64,000 nucleotides of DNA, from contig NZ_JADPJH010000011.1 of NCBI RefSeq assembly GCF_023073315.1, positions 362,837-426,836 of the forward strand. Direction: 5' to 3'. The position numbers and the translations under genes were made by a program. Below, one piece after another: positions 7,969 to 15,711 of this stretch (position 1 is the first letter of the stretch; each line of letters begins with the position of its first letter). This DNA comes from Bradyrhizobium sp. 1 (GTDB taxonomy: Bacteria > Pseudomonadota > Alphaproteobacteria > Rhizobiales > Xanthobacteraceae). Below the pieces are notes generated by a model. It worked only from the letters and a program-made list of their open reading frames with translations, searched no databases and was not told the origin of the DNA.

Positions 7969-9174
7969 TCAGTGTGTAACCAGCGGACAGGCCGAGTCGG
8001 ATAACTTCCCGAACGCTTCTTCTCCCGACATGGTCTGAACCAGCTTGTAGTAATCCCACGGTTGTTTGGACTCCTCAGGCTTCTTCACCTGCATGATATA
8101 CATCTCATGCTCCATCAGGCCGTCGGCACGGATCTTGCCGTTGCTGGTGAACATGTCGTCGATCTTCATCTTCTTGAGCTCCGCCATGACCTTCTCTGAA
8201 TTGGTGGAGCCGGCAGCCTTGACCGCGTTGAGGTAGCTCATGGTCGCCGAATAGTAGCCCGCCTGATTCATGGTGGGCTCGCGCTTCGTCTTCTCATAGT
8301 AGCGTTGGGCGAAGGCGCGGGTCTTCTCGTTGAGATCCCAATACCAGCCGGTGGTGAGGTACAGGCCCTGTGCGGTCTTGAGGCCGAGGCTGTGAATGTC
8401 GCTGATGAAGGCGAGCAATGCGGCCGGCTTCATGGTCCTGGCGATGCCGAACTCGTCGGCAGCCTTGATCGAGTTAGTGAAGTCGTTGCCGGCGTTGGCC
8501 AATCCAAGCACCTGCGCACCCGCGTTTTGCGCCTGAAGCAGATAGCTCGAGAAGTCCGACGTGGAGAGCGGAACGCGCACGGCACCGATCACCTTGCCGC
8601 CATTGGCCTCGACCACCTTCGAGGCGGACTCCTGCAACTGGGTGCCGAAGGCGTAGTCGGCCGTGAGGAAGAACCAGGTTTTACCGCCCTGCTTCACCAT
8701 CGTCTTGGCCGTACCGTTGCCGAGCGCCGTCGTGTCGTAGACGTAGTGCACCGTATACGGTGTGCAGTCCTTGCCGGTCAGTGATGCGCCGGCTGCGCCG
8801 ATAGCGATGAACGGAATTTTCTTCTCCTTGGCGGCATTGTTCATCGCCAGGCTGACTCCCGTGTTCGATCCGCCGAGAATCATCGTAACACCATCCCGAT
8901 CGGCCCATTCGCGGAATTTTTGGGCTCCCACGTCGGGCTTGTTCTGGTGATCGGACACCATGAACTCGATCTTGTTCCCGAGCACGCTGCCGCCAAAATC
9001 CTCAATTGCCATCTTGGCCGCCTCGACACCGCCGGGGCCGATCACGTCGGCATAGAGGCCGGACATGTCGTCGATATCGCCGATCACGACCTTGTTTTCG
9101 GCTGCGTGTGCAGTTGTCGCTGCCATCGACGCTGCAAGCAGCCAGGGGATCGTCCTTACCGCAATACATTTCAT
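7969..9174 (-). CDS. Branched-chain amino-acid-type ABC transporter substrate-binding protein
   Basis: A 401-residue periplasmic binding protein of the LivJ/LivK (Peripla_BP_6) family. The signal peptide (1-24) ends in AHAAENK; the mature N-terminus KVVIGDIDDMSGLYADVIG is typical, as are ILGGSNTGVSLAMN and WFFLTADYAFG. It would bind an amino acid, amide or aromatic acid in the periplasm. GGAGGA lies upstream of ATG 9174. No permease or ATPase gene is next to it, so it is an orphan receptor that must use a transporter encoded elsewhere or act as a sensor. Orphan LivK-like proteins are common in Bradyrhizobium. Confidence 0.92.
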   Translation of the reverse strand: MKCIAVRTIPWLLAASMAATTAHAAENKVVIGDIDDMSGLYADVIGPGGVEAAKMAIEDFGGSVLGNKIEFMVSDHQNKPDVGAQKFREWADRDGVTMILGGSNTGVSLAMNNAAKEKKIPFIAIGAAGASLTGKDCTPYTVHYVYDTTALGNGTAKTMVKQGGKTWFFLTADYAFGTQLQESASKVVEANGGKVIGAVRVPLSTSDFSSYLLQAQNAGAQVLGLANAGNDFTNSIKAADEFGIARTMKPAALLAFISDIHSLGLKTAQGLYLTTGWYWDLNEKTRAFAQRYYEKTKREPTMNQAGYYSATMSYLNAVKAAGSTNSEKVMAELKKMKIDDMFTSNGKIRADGLMEHEMYIMQVKKPEESKQPWDYYKLVQTMSGEEAFGKLSDSACPLVTH

Positions 9175-9554
9175 ATGAAGCGCTTCCTCCGAACATCGTT
9201 GTTGTCTGCAGGCAAAGTATAACCTGTCCGGCGGCAGCCGGCCTCAAGGGCCTGCCCGCGCCGGGCACGTCACATCCGCCTGTCGCTCTTGGACGTAACC
9301 ATTGCTTGTGAACACCTTCTGTCAATTTCGTCTTTGGTCGAATGACGATAATTATCTCGTGAAAACATGTCGGATCACGATATACATTAGTCTTTGTGAG
9401 TACGAGTTAGCGCGGTCGATCAGGTGGAACAGTGTTCGCATCCCGACCGCGTTTCAGATCATCCTGGTGAAGATCCTGCTGTCGGCATGACTGATGCCGA
9501 GAATTGCCGGCATGGGCTACACCTGGAAGGGCCGCCTCCATGTCTCGAAGGAAA
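9175..9554. other. Intergenic region without a recognised gene
   Basis: About 380 bp between the binding-protein start and the next gene. The middle (about 9340-9410) is AT-rich and could hold the promoter of the minus-strand binding-protein gene. No coding sequence, RNA gene or strong hairpin was seen. Confidence 0.4.
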
Positions 9555-9746
9555 CTATCCAGTGAGCAGGCCTGAAATCAGGGCCGCAGCGCCGAGGCCA
9601 ATGAACGACAAGACCATTGGAGGATATAGAACCAGCGCTGCTTCAAAGCGAAGGAACTTCGGTTGCTCGCCGGTCCGATTGGGAAGCCCAATGAAGATCA
9701 GGATGCCTGCTACGGCAAGCATCGCAGCTCCGATCAGCATGTTCAT
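9555..9746 (-). CDS. Small two-helix membrane protein, function unknown
   Basis: A 63-residue protein with two hydrophobic segments: residues about 3-20 (IGAAMLAVAGILIFIGL) and 38-60 (VLYPPMVLSFIGLGAAALISG), joined by a charged loop. ATG 9746 is chosen because GGAGGAAGG lies just upstream; a longer frame to 9788 has no ribosome site. It sits about 130 bp downstream of the trehalose-phosphate synthase gene on the same strand. No known family recognised. Confidence 0.6.
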   Translation of the reverse strand: MNMLIGAAMLAVAGILIFIGLPNRTGEQPKFLRFEAALVLYPPMVLSFIGLGAAALISGLLTG

Positions 9747-9876
9747 ATTCGCCTTCCTCCACATCACGGAGCAAAAAGTCGCAAGCACGAGAGTGCGACC
9801 GAGCTGTCGTTTTGGAAAGAACCAACCGTACGCTTTGGTACCGATATTCTTGCAGACCGCTTTTGAAGAGAGCCCC

Positions 9877-12141
9877 TCAGATCTGCTTCACGCCATGACC
9901 GGCCTTGGTGGCCAGACCAAGAACCCGCTCGCGGGTGCGACTTCTCGCTGCGTCCACCAGCATCGTGCCTGCCCAGCGATAGACGTTATGCTCCTTTACC
10001 TGCTGTCGCATGAGCTTCATGCGCTCGGCCTGCTCCTCGATTGGCATTGCAAGTGCAAGCTCGATAGCCGATGCCATTTCTTCGGTGTCATAGGGATTGA
10101 CGATGAGAGCCTCGGACAATTCTCGTGACGCCCCGGTGAAGCTCGACAAGATAAGGACCCCAGCGTTGTCTTCCCGCGAACTAACGAACTCCTTGGCGAC
10201 GAGGTTCATTCCGTCGTGCAGGCTGCTGACGACGCAGGCGTCGGCCGCTCTGAACAGCCGGAACACGTCTGACGGCTCGTAGTGCCGCGCGACCAAATGC
10301 ATCAAGGGTTGGCGACCGCGGTGCCGCTCGTTTATTTCAGCGGCGAGCGCCTCCGCTTCAGCCTGGAGCTTCGAGTACGCGCTGAGTTTGCTGCGCGTGG
10401 GTGCTGCGATCTGGATGAACGCAACCCTGTCCCTCCAGGCCGGATTGCGCAACAAGAGCGCGTCGACCGCCTGCATACGATCAAGGATGCCTTTGGTGTA
10501 GTCAAAGCGTTCGACACCGACAATCAGTCTCGTTCCTTCCGCCAACCCGAACTGCGAGATGATACTGGATCGGCATTCCGTGGGAGGTGGTAGCTTTTCC
10601 AGTTCCCGTGGCGGCCATTCGATCGAGATTGGATAGGCACGTATTCTGGTCTCATGTCCTCCAAGGCTAACCGCCTGCACCTCGCGATCGATCCTGCTCT
10701 CCAAGAAGCGATCCACACCCTCGATGAAGTTGTTACAGTGAAATTGGGTATGAAATCCAACAATGGTGCTGCCAAGCAATCCTTCGATAATCTCCGCCTT
10801 CCATGGGCAGATGCTGAAGGTTTCCGCATTGGGCCACGGAATGTGCCAGAAGGTTATGATCGTCGCCCTGGGCAGGCGCTCACGGATCATTCTTGGAGCA
10901 AGCGCGAAGTGATAGTCCTGGACCAGCACAATGGGGTCGTCGGCACGCGCCTCGGCAACGACTGCATCGGCAAAGCGCTGGTTGATCTGCCGATACATTT
11001 GCCAGTCGCTGGACCTGAACGTAGGGCGCACGAAAGCGATATGGCACAATGGCCAGAGCCCTTCGTTGGCAAAACCGTAGTAATATCCGTCCTGTTCTTT
11101 CTCAGAGATCCAGATGCGCCGAAGCGTGTAGGCCGGGGCTGCCTCGGGGACGCGGAGCCTATCGTGGTGGTCGACAGTCTCCCGATCGGCGCTGCCGCTG
11201 CCGTGGGCGATCCAAGTGCCACCGCAGGCACGCATGATCGGCTCCAGGGCCGAGACCAATCCACTTGCCGGCCGCTGCACCACAGTCCCCGCTTCCGAAG
11301 TGTTGTGAATGTAGGGCTCCCGATTGGAAAGGACGAGAACTTCGGCCCCCGGCAGGACGCTTTGCAGCACCTCTTGAAGCGATTTCGGCGTCCACTCGAT
11401 CTGGCTTGTAAACGTAACTTGTTCGGCGCTACGCAACAGCTTGTGAATTTCCCGATCAATAGACGAGCCACCGAGTTGAAGGTGCACTCCCTGAGCACCT
11501 CGACGGACCTCCTCGACCGCGCGTCGCAATGCCTTCATCCAGCCGCGCATCATGAGGACGGCGAAAATGATCGTGCCAACGGTCAGGACCAGAACGACGC
11601 CGGCAAGCGCTGCAAGCAGATACGCCAGCACCTGGCTGGACCTGGCCGCCGCGAAGCTGAGGTCGGTTAGAATGACGAGGTAGGAACGACCTCGGCTACT
11701 CGAGATCGGAAACGCAGCTACAAGAATTCGTCGCCCGCCGCTGGCGATGCTTGCGAAACTCTCGTTCTCGGATTTGGCCGACTTTTCGCAGGAGAAGCTC
11801 GCCGGCATTTCCGGTGTTGGCGCGAGCAACGCGCCTTCCGGATCGCAAAATCCAACCGCGAGAATCTTCTTGTCGAGCGCCACTCTCTTGAAAAGGTCCG
11901 AGAGCCGGTCCCACGCCTGGTCTTCCACATCACGACTAAGCAACGGCTGGATGGCGTTGAAGACCAGCTTGGATCTGGCTTCAACATCGCTTCGCGACCA
12001 CTGCTGTACGATTCCTCCGGTAAATGGCGAGATACCGAACGCCACGACTGCGGCTACCGCCAGGCCGAAAATGCCATAGCGGAAGAACTCCTTATACGAT
12101 ATCGGGGTCACTCCGGAGCTACCCCGACTGTCCGCAGGCAT
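9877..12141 (-). CDS. otsA-like: Trehalose-6-phosphate synthase (GT20) with membrane-anchored sensor-like N-terminus
   Basis: A 754-residue protein. Residues about 268-730 are a complete GT20 domain making trehalose 6-phosphate from UDP-glucose and glucose 6-phosphate: it has GLVSALEPIM, GFANEGLWPLCH, VQDYHFALAPRMIRERLP, TFWHIPWPNAE, VERFDYTKGILDR and HDGMNLVAKEFV, covering the usual donor-site arginine and lysine. Ordinary OtsA is about 470 residues and soluble. Here about 255 extra residues precede it: a transmembrane helix (22-42), a 125-residue extracytoplasmic region, a second helix (172-197) and a short HAMP-like linker. That layout is like a sensor kinase input. No OtsB phosphatase gene is nearby. 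The synthase assignment is confident; signal-controlled activity is inference. Confidence 0.9.
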   Translation of the reverse strand: MPADSRGSSGVTPISYKEFFRYGIFGLAVAAVVAFGISPFTGGIVQQWSRSDVEARSKLVFNAIQPLLSRDVEDQAWDRLSDLFKRVALDKKILAVGFCDPEGALLAPTPEMPASFSCEKSAKSENESFASIASGGRRILVAAFPISSSRGRSYLVILTDLSFAAARSSQVLAYLLAALAGVVLVLTVGTIIFAVLMMRGWMKALRRAVEEVRRGAQGVHLQLGGSSIDREIHKLLRSAEQVTFTSQIEWTPKSLQEVLQSVLPGAEVLVLSNREPYIHNTSEAGTVVQRPASGLVSALEPIMRACGGTWIAHGSGSADRETVDHHDRLRVPEAAPAYTLRRIWISEKEQDGYYYGFANEGLWPLCHIAFVRPTFRSSDWQMYRQINQRFADAVVAEARADDPIVLVQDYHFALAPRMIRERLPRATIITFWHIPWPNAETFSICPWKAEIIEGLLGSTIVGFHTQFHCNNFIEGVDRFLESRIDREVQAVSLGGHETRIRAYPISIEWPPRELEKLPPPTECRSSIISQFGLAEGTRLIVGVERFDYTKGILDRMQAVDALLLRNPAWRDRVAFIQIAAPTRSKLSAYSKLQAEAEALAAEINERHRGRQPLMHLVARHYEPSDVFRLFRAADACVVSSLHDGMNLVAKEFVSSREDNAGVLILSSFTGASRELSEALIVNPYDTEEMASAIELALAMPIEEQAERMKLMRQQVKEHNVYRWAGTMLVDAARSRTRERVLGLATKAGHGVKQI

Positions 12142-12246
12142 CTGCTCGAGCCGTCTAGCAGGCGCAGCTCTCGCGGCGCATTGGGCACTGCCGATTGCGC
12201 TAAGCGGTAGTGAGCGAATATATACCAGACCAAAGGACGGCTGCTG

Positions 12247-12441
12247 TTAGCTCGGATTGGCGAGCCGCTTCCCCGCCTCAAAGCCCGTACGCTCGTTGTT
12301 GCAGGTGAGACAAGTCGCACGTGCCATTTGCGTACCGTGGATTGCCAGCCGTTCATGCCGATGCGGCGTCTTTTCCTCGCAAGACAGGCAGTACGCTTGC
12401 GGAAACACATTGAGTGCCGTTTGATTCGATTTTCTGATCAT
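12247..12441 (-). CDS. Small zinc-finger-like protein, function unknown
   Basis: A 64-residue protein with two CxxC knuckles, CLSC (residues 18-21) and CLTC (44-47), spaced 22 residues apart, so a single structural zinc site is plausible. A GGGGGC run lies eight bases before ATG 12441. It lies upstream of and on the same strand as the trehalose-phosphate synthase gene. No family recognised; the spacing resembles rubredoxin-like or zinc-ribbon folds only loosely. Confidence 0.55.
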   Translation of the reverse strand: MIRKSNQTALNVFPQAYCLSCEEKTPHRHERLAIHGTQMARATCLTCNNERTGFEAGKRLANPS

Positions 12442-12802
12442 GAAAGCCCCCTGCGCAATATCCTTCGGAGGTCGCCCGCGAGCAAGCGGCAGCGGGGCGG
12501 ATCGGCTGCCTATTGTACAGAACTGTACCGTGTTTCGTCACGTAGCAAGCTGTGCGCGCTCCGCCGAAGGTCACTCCTGTCCCACACAGCAGCCCGCCAA
12601 CGTCCGGGTGAATTAGCGCGCGGCGGGAGCTGAGATCCCAGCGTTCCTCGGCTGTGGTCCGCCTCTCCTGACGGCATGACCTGTCCATCCGTCCCGGGTA
12701 AGGTCAGTGGTCAATTCCCCTGCCCGTCGTTCAAAGCGCGAAACCGGCTGTACGGTTGCACCCCGAGCAATCTTGCCAGTCGGCGCCTCTTGAATTCGCG
12801 CT
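12442..12802. other. Intergenic region with a 14-bp palindrome
   Basis: About 360 bp with no credible gene on either strand; the frames that exist are arginine-rich shadows. It contains the perfect palindrome at 12515-12528, listed separately. Confidence 0.4.
12515..12528. promoter_or_regulatory. Perfect palindrome GTACAGAACTGTAC, possible operator
   Basis: GTACAG and CTGTAC are separated by AA, 74 bp upstream of the zinc-finger-like gene start at 12441. The 6-2-6 symmetry resembles TetR-type operators. No TetR gene is adjacent, so the binding protein is unknown. Confidence 0.4.
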
Positions 12803-13078
12803 TCACTTGCGCTTCTTCGGCAGCGCATTCTTTCCGACGATCGAAAGCGCAATCAGACCGAATGTGATCAGGCGTGGGATGAAGTACACCGGCTCGCTCG
12901 CATTCGTCACTTGCACCACAGCCAGGACAAATCTCGCAACGGCGTCGATCACAAACGCAGCCGCAAAGAGCAGGAAAAAGGTGTCGCCCGTCTTACGCCA
13001 AAACTTCAGGAAATATATGCTCGCCAGGAGCGATGCGAATGCCGTCGCACCTGAAAGAACGGGATTCAAATGGTCCAT
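12803..13078 (-). CDS. Small membrane protein, DUF5985-like
   Basis: A 91-residue protein with three hydrophobic segments (about 8-25, 35-55, 68-82) and a basic tail (PKKRK). It resembles the DUF5985 family of small bacterial membrane proteins. Its ATG at 13078 shares one base with the TGA of the gene before it (TGATG), so the two are translationally coupled. The two proteins are similar in size and topology and may form a heteromer. Function unknown. Confidence 0.7.
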   Translation of the reverse strand: MDHLNPVLSGATAFASLLASIYFLKFWRKTGDTFFLLFAAAFVIDAVARFVLAVVQVTNASEPVYFIPRLITFGLIALSIVGKNALPKKRK

Positions 13079-13335
13079 CACTCGGCCTCCCAGATCATGC
13101 CGATAAGCAGGACCGTCATGGCGAACAGGCCGATCGACAGACGCACGGCGGAAAGATCAACTTGAGGAAATACGATTTTATCGATCCACAGAGCAGCATT
13201 TTCGAAAGTCAGACCCGCGAAGCAGACGGCGCTCCATAGGAGCAACCTTGACCTGTTACCGATATATGCCCGAATGAGCAGCCATGCACAAAAGCCGCTC
13301 GTGATCGCGCAAAGTGTGTAAATCACCGCAGCCAT
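13078..13335 (-). CDS. Small membrane protein, DUF5985-like
   Basis: An 85-residue protein with three predicted membrane helices: residues about 3-22, 32-47 and 64-82. AAGGA precedes ATG 13335. It lies two bases downstream of the cytoplasmic helix-rich gene and overlaps the next small membrane gene, making a compact three-gene operon. Family DUF5985 is my best match from composition and size; function is unknown. Confidence 0.7.
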   Translation of the reverse strand: MAAVIYTLCAITSGFCAWLLIRAYIGNRSRLLLWSAVCFAGLTFENAALWIDKIVFPQVDLSAVRLSIGLFAMTVLLIGMIWEAE

Positions 13336-13337
13336 GA

Positions 13338-13709
13338 CTAATCCTTTCGAATCCTGAAGGCATCTGAAAATGCCTGGATGCGGTGTGGGCTGTTGTGGAT
13401 GATATGTGTGATCGGGATCAGATGCCGCGAATACGCCAAGGCCAAGCTATCGACCACTGGCCGCAATTCGGGGCGCGGCGCAAACGCATAGATCCCTGCC
13501 TCGCCGTCGAGGAAGCCATCCTTCCTCAGGGACGCTAGAGCATCGGCCATCTCGATCTTGCCCGCGTAAAGGCGTGCAGCGAGCGATTCCACGTCGAAGC
13601 GCTCGCCGGGCCGCTTGTGGAAGAACAAAAGGGCTTCGAGCTGCGCCACAGAGCGAATGTAGCGTCGGACAAGCTCCTCTACCTCTTCCGGCAGTGCTTC
13701 ATCAGACAT
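13338..13709 (-). CDS. Hypothetical soluble protein, possible winged helix
   Basis: A 123-residue soluble protein with no signal peptide or membrane helix. Residues about 12-85 read like a winged-helix fold: EELVRRYIRSVAQLEALLFF, then VESLAARLYAGKIEMADALASLRKDGFLD with the spacing of helix-turn-helix plus wing. It is the first gene of the operon with two small DUF5985-like membrane proteins, so it may sense or regulate them. No family recognised with certainty. Confidence 0.7.
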   Translation of the reverse strand: MSDEALPEEVEELVRRYIRSVAQLEALLFFHKRPGERFDVESLAARLYAGKIEMADALASLRKDGFLDGEAGIYAFAPRPELRPVVDSLALAYSRHLIPITHIIHNSPHRIQAFSDAFRIRKD

Positions 13710-13814
13710 CGTCGACCTCAGCCAGCGGCACGCAAGCTGATCAATTCAATGCGGAAATTCAAGACTGCTGTTCCTGCCACTACAAATTTAAGCCGACCGG
13801 ATCAATGCAACTGG

Positions 13815-13845
13815 AAAAGGCGGCGTCATCTCAGATGACACCGCC
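13815..13845 (-). terminator. Intrinsic terminator after the PRC-barrel gene
   Basis: On the minus strand GGCGGTGTCATC, a three-base loop and GATGACGCCGCC form a stem with one mismatch, followed directly by TTTT. It starts 35 bp after the stop at 13880. This is the clearest classical terminator in the window. Confidence 0.8.
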
Positions 13846-13879
13846 GATAAGCATGCTGGAAATAGGGACCGAAATCGGC

Positions 13880-14386
13880 TCAGTACTTGAATTCGGGCAT
13901 CTTCTTCAGCTGATCCTTGTTGGCGTTCAGCACCACGTGATCCGGATACCAATTGTCGCTTCGGTGGGCCGACGTTGACGCGCTTCCCGTCGTGCTCGTC
14001 GAACCGGCATTGCCGGTCTTTCCAGCGCCATCGCTGGACGCAGTCTTCACCGGTTCTTTGGCGAATTTGAGCTGATCGAACGTTACGGCGACGTTGTGCT
14101 CGCCCATTCCAAGGAATCCTCCCACCCCGATCACCACGTTGGCAACCCGCCCGCTGGAATCAAGGATCAGATCATTGATGTCGCCGATCTTCTCGTTGCT
14201 ATTGTTATAGACGTTCACGCCAACGAGTTTCGATGCACGCCATTCACCTTCCTTGTGCATGGAGGCGGTCGAGGCAGCCGGCTGCACGTTGGGCGCCGCG
14301 GTCGTCGCGTTGTTCTGGGATGACTGCGCCATGACCGGCGTAGCCAGCAGCATCGCGGAGGCAAGAATGCAAAGTGATATCTTCAT
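13880..14386 (-). CDS. PRC-barrel domain protein, secreted
   Basis: A 168-residue protein with a signal peptide (1-20, ending VMAQ), a low-complexity Ala/Thr/Ser stretch, and a PRC-barrel (about 50-110: KLVGVNVYNNSNEKIGDINDL then IGVGGFLGMGEHNVAV). The C-terminal tail ends in DQLKKMPEFKY, which is shared with the protein encoded at 54071-54667. PRC-barrels are small beta-barrel adaptor domains; secreted versions are common in Rhizobiales and their role is unknown. AGGAG precedes the ATG, and a good terminator follows. Single-gene unit. Confidence 0.85.
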   Translation of the reverse strand: MKISLCILASAMLLATPVMAQSSQNNATTAAPNVQPAASTASMHKEGEWRASKLVGVNVYNNSNEKIGDINDLILDSSGRVANVVIGVGGFLGMGEHNVAVTFDQLKFAKEPVKTASSDGAGKTGNAGSTSTTGSASTSAHRSDNWYPDHVVLNANKDQLKKMPEFKY

Positions 14387-14481
14387 GACGATTGCTCCTA
14401 CTTCTGTTGGATCATCGTCAACTCATCGCACGCTCGCAAGTTTCGTTTTCCTGAATGCGAATGTACGCTCCCGCACGAGAC

Positions 14482-14766
14482 TTATCCGACCAGCTTGAGG
14501 CGGCTGCGCATCTTTTGATGAAGCATTGCACGTGTCACGGAAGGGTTGCATATGATGAACTCGACCATAGCGATAATGTCGTCCCTGGTGCGATTGCAGC
14601 AGGGGTTCTCGTAAACGGCAAGAAGCCTTTGGGCCTCCTCCAAGGCTCCCACCAGAACTTCGGTATCGGTTCGGATCCGGCTTTCTTGCGATGACATCTC
14701 CGCCTCTATCGCTTCAAGAATATCTGGACTCTGTTGGCTGCCGTACAGTCGACTTAACGGCAGCAT
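14482..14766 (-). CDS. Hypothetical helical protein downstream of Crp-type regulator
   Basis: A 94-residue soluble, mostly helical protein without a recognised domain. Residues about 14-50 form a charged amphipathic stretch (ILEAIEAEMSSQESRIRTDTE). I chose ATG 14766 because the longer frame to 14844 overlaps the upstream Crp-type gene and has no ribosome site. It starts 10 bp after that gene's stop, so they share an operon. Confidence 0.55.
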   Translation of the reverse strand: MLPLSRLYGSQQSPDILEAIEAEMSSQESRIRTDTEVLVGALEEAQRLLAVYENPCCNRTRDDIIAMVEFIICNPSVTRAMLHQKMRSRLKLVG

Positions 14767-14776
14767 GGAATCGCGT

Positions 14777-15574
14777 TCACGAATATGCAATGCGGAGGGG
14801 TGGCACCGCACAAGGACGGTTGTGCGCCGACAGGATGATCCCATGACAATCGCAAGACATCGCTTTCAACCTGGCCTCGTCCATGACGACGATCCCCGCC
14901 CTGCGACATCCAATCACTCCGTCGCGCATCATACTGCCGAGAGCGACCGTAACGCCGGCGCGCCGGACCGCGAGAGCATTGGCTATGTAACTATGCGTGA
15001 AAGGTACCTCGCGAGACCCGAGCCTGTCGCTGGCAACCAGGAGCCACCGCGCGAGGCGCTGGTGCAGCGTGTGCCTGGAATTGCAGGCTGATAATTGCGA
15101 ACTGTGAATCAGGATCGCCTGAACATAGCCTAAAAGCATCTTTTCAAGCTCGACGTCCCTCTTGATCAAAGAAATCAGCTGATCGGACTGGATCCGAAGC
15201 GCTTGGCCCGGCACTCTCACGCTGCAGCGGTGCGGCGAAACGTGCATGCCCAGGACCAACGGCACGCCGACAAAATCCTTCATCCCGAGCGTATGGATCT
15301 CGACCGGCAGGCAGTCGCCCGCACGGGTCGTGACAGAACACCCGCCGGACTCGATGAAGTAGGCATGGCGAAGAGGCGTGCCGCGATCGTAGAGAATTTG
15401 TCCTTTGTTCAGAGACACCGTCTCGCAGCTTTCGAGCAAACGGCACTGCGATGAAGCCGACAGTCGGGAGACGAGTTCGTTGCGGCTAGTACCGCAGAAG
15501 GGCTCGTCCAAACCAAGCCGCTTCGGGTTGAATTCGTTCTCGATCAACCGCAGCGGCGATGAAGAATGTTCCAT
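14777..15574 (-). CDS. Crp/Fnr-family transcriptional regulator
   Basis: A 265-residue regulator with an N-terminal cyclic-nucleotide-binding-like barrel (about 30-145) and a C-terminal winged helix (about 160-235; helix-turn-helix around HSYIANALAVRRAGVTVAL). The segment SQLSACNSRHTLHQRLARWLL joins them and recurs almost unchanged in the second Crp-type protein of this island. There is no N-terminal cysteine cluster, so it is not an oxygen-sensing FNR. The cAMP-binding arginine pattern is not evident, so the effector is unknown. It is divergent from a sensor kinase gene, across 137 bp. Confidence 0.88.
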   Translation of the reverse strand: MEHSSSPLRLIENEFNPKRLGLDEPFCGTSRNELVSRLSASSQCRLLESCETVSLNKGQILYDRGTPLRHAYFIESGGCSVTTRAGDCLPVEIHTLGMKDFVGVPLVLGMHVSPHRCSVRVPGQALRIQSDQLISLIKRDVELEKMLLGYVQAILIHSSQLSACNSRHTLHQRLARWLLVASDRLGSREVPFTHSYIANALAVRRAGVTVALGSMMRDGVIGCRRAGIVVMDEARLKAMSCDCHGIILSAHNRPCAVPPLRIAYS

Positions 15575-15711
15575 GTCAAGCCCAATTCTAGACCGCTACA
15601 ATGATTGCCTGTACGATGGGATGGATCGAGCGATCCTGGGAGTCAGGGTGACCGATAGAAGTGTCGGGAAAAACCTGACAAGAACCAGAAACATCGAGGA
15701 AGTGCCAGGAC

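Noticed and set aside
12353..12688. A 111-codon minus-strand frame over the zinc-knuckle gene start
   Set aside because: It overlaps the better supported short gene in another frame and has low-complexity, unstructured content.
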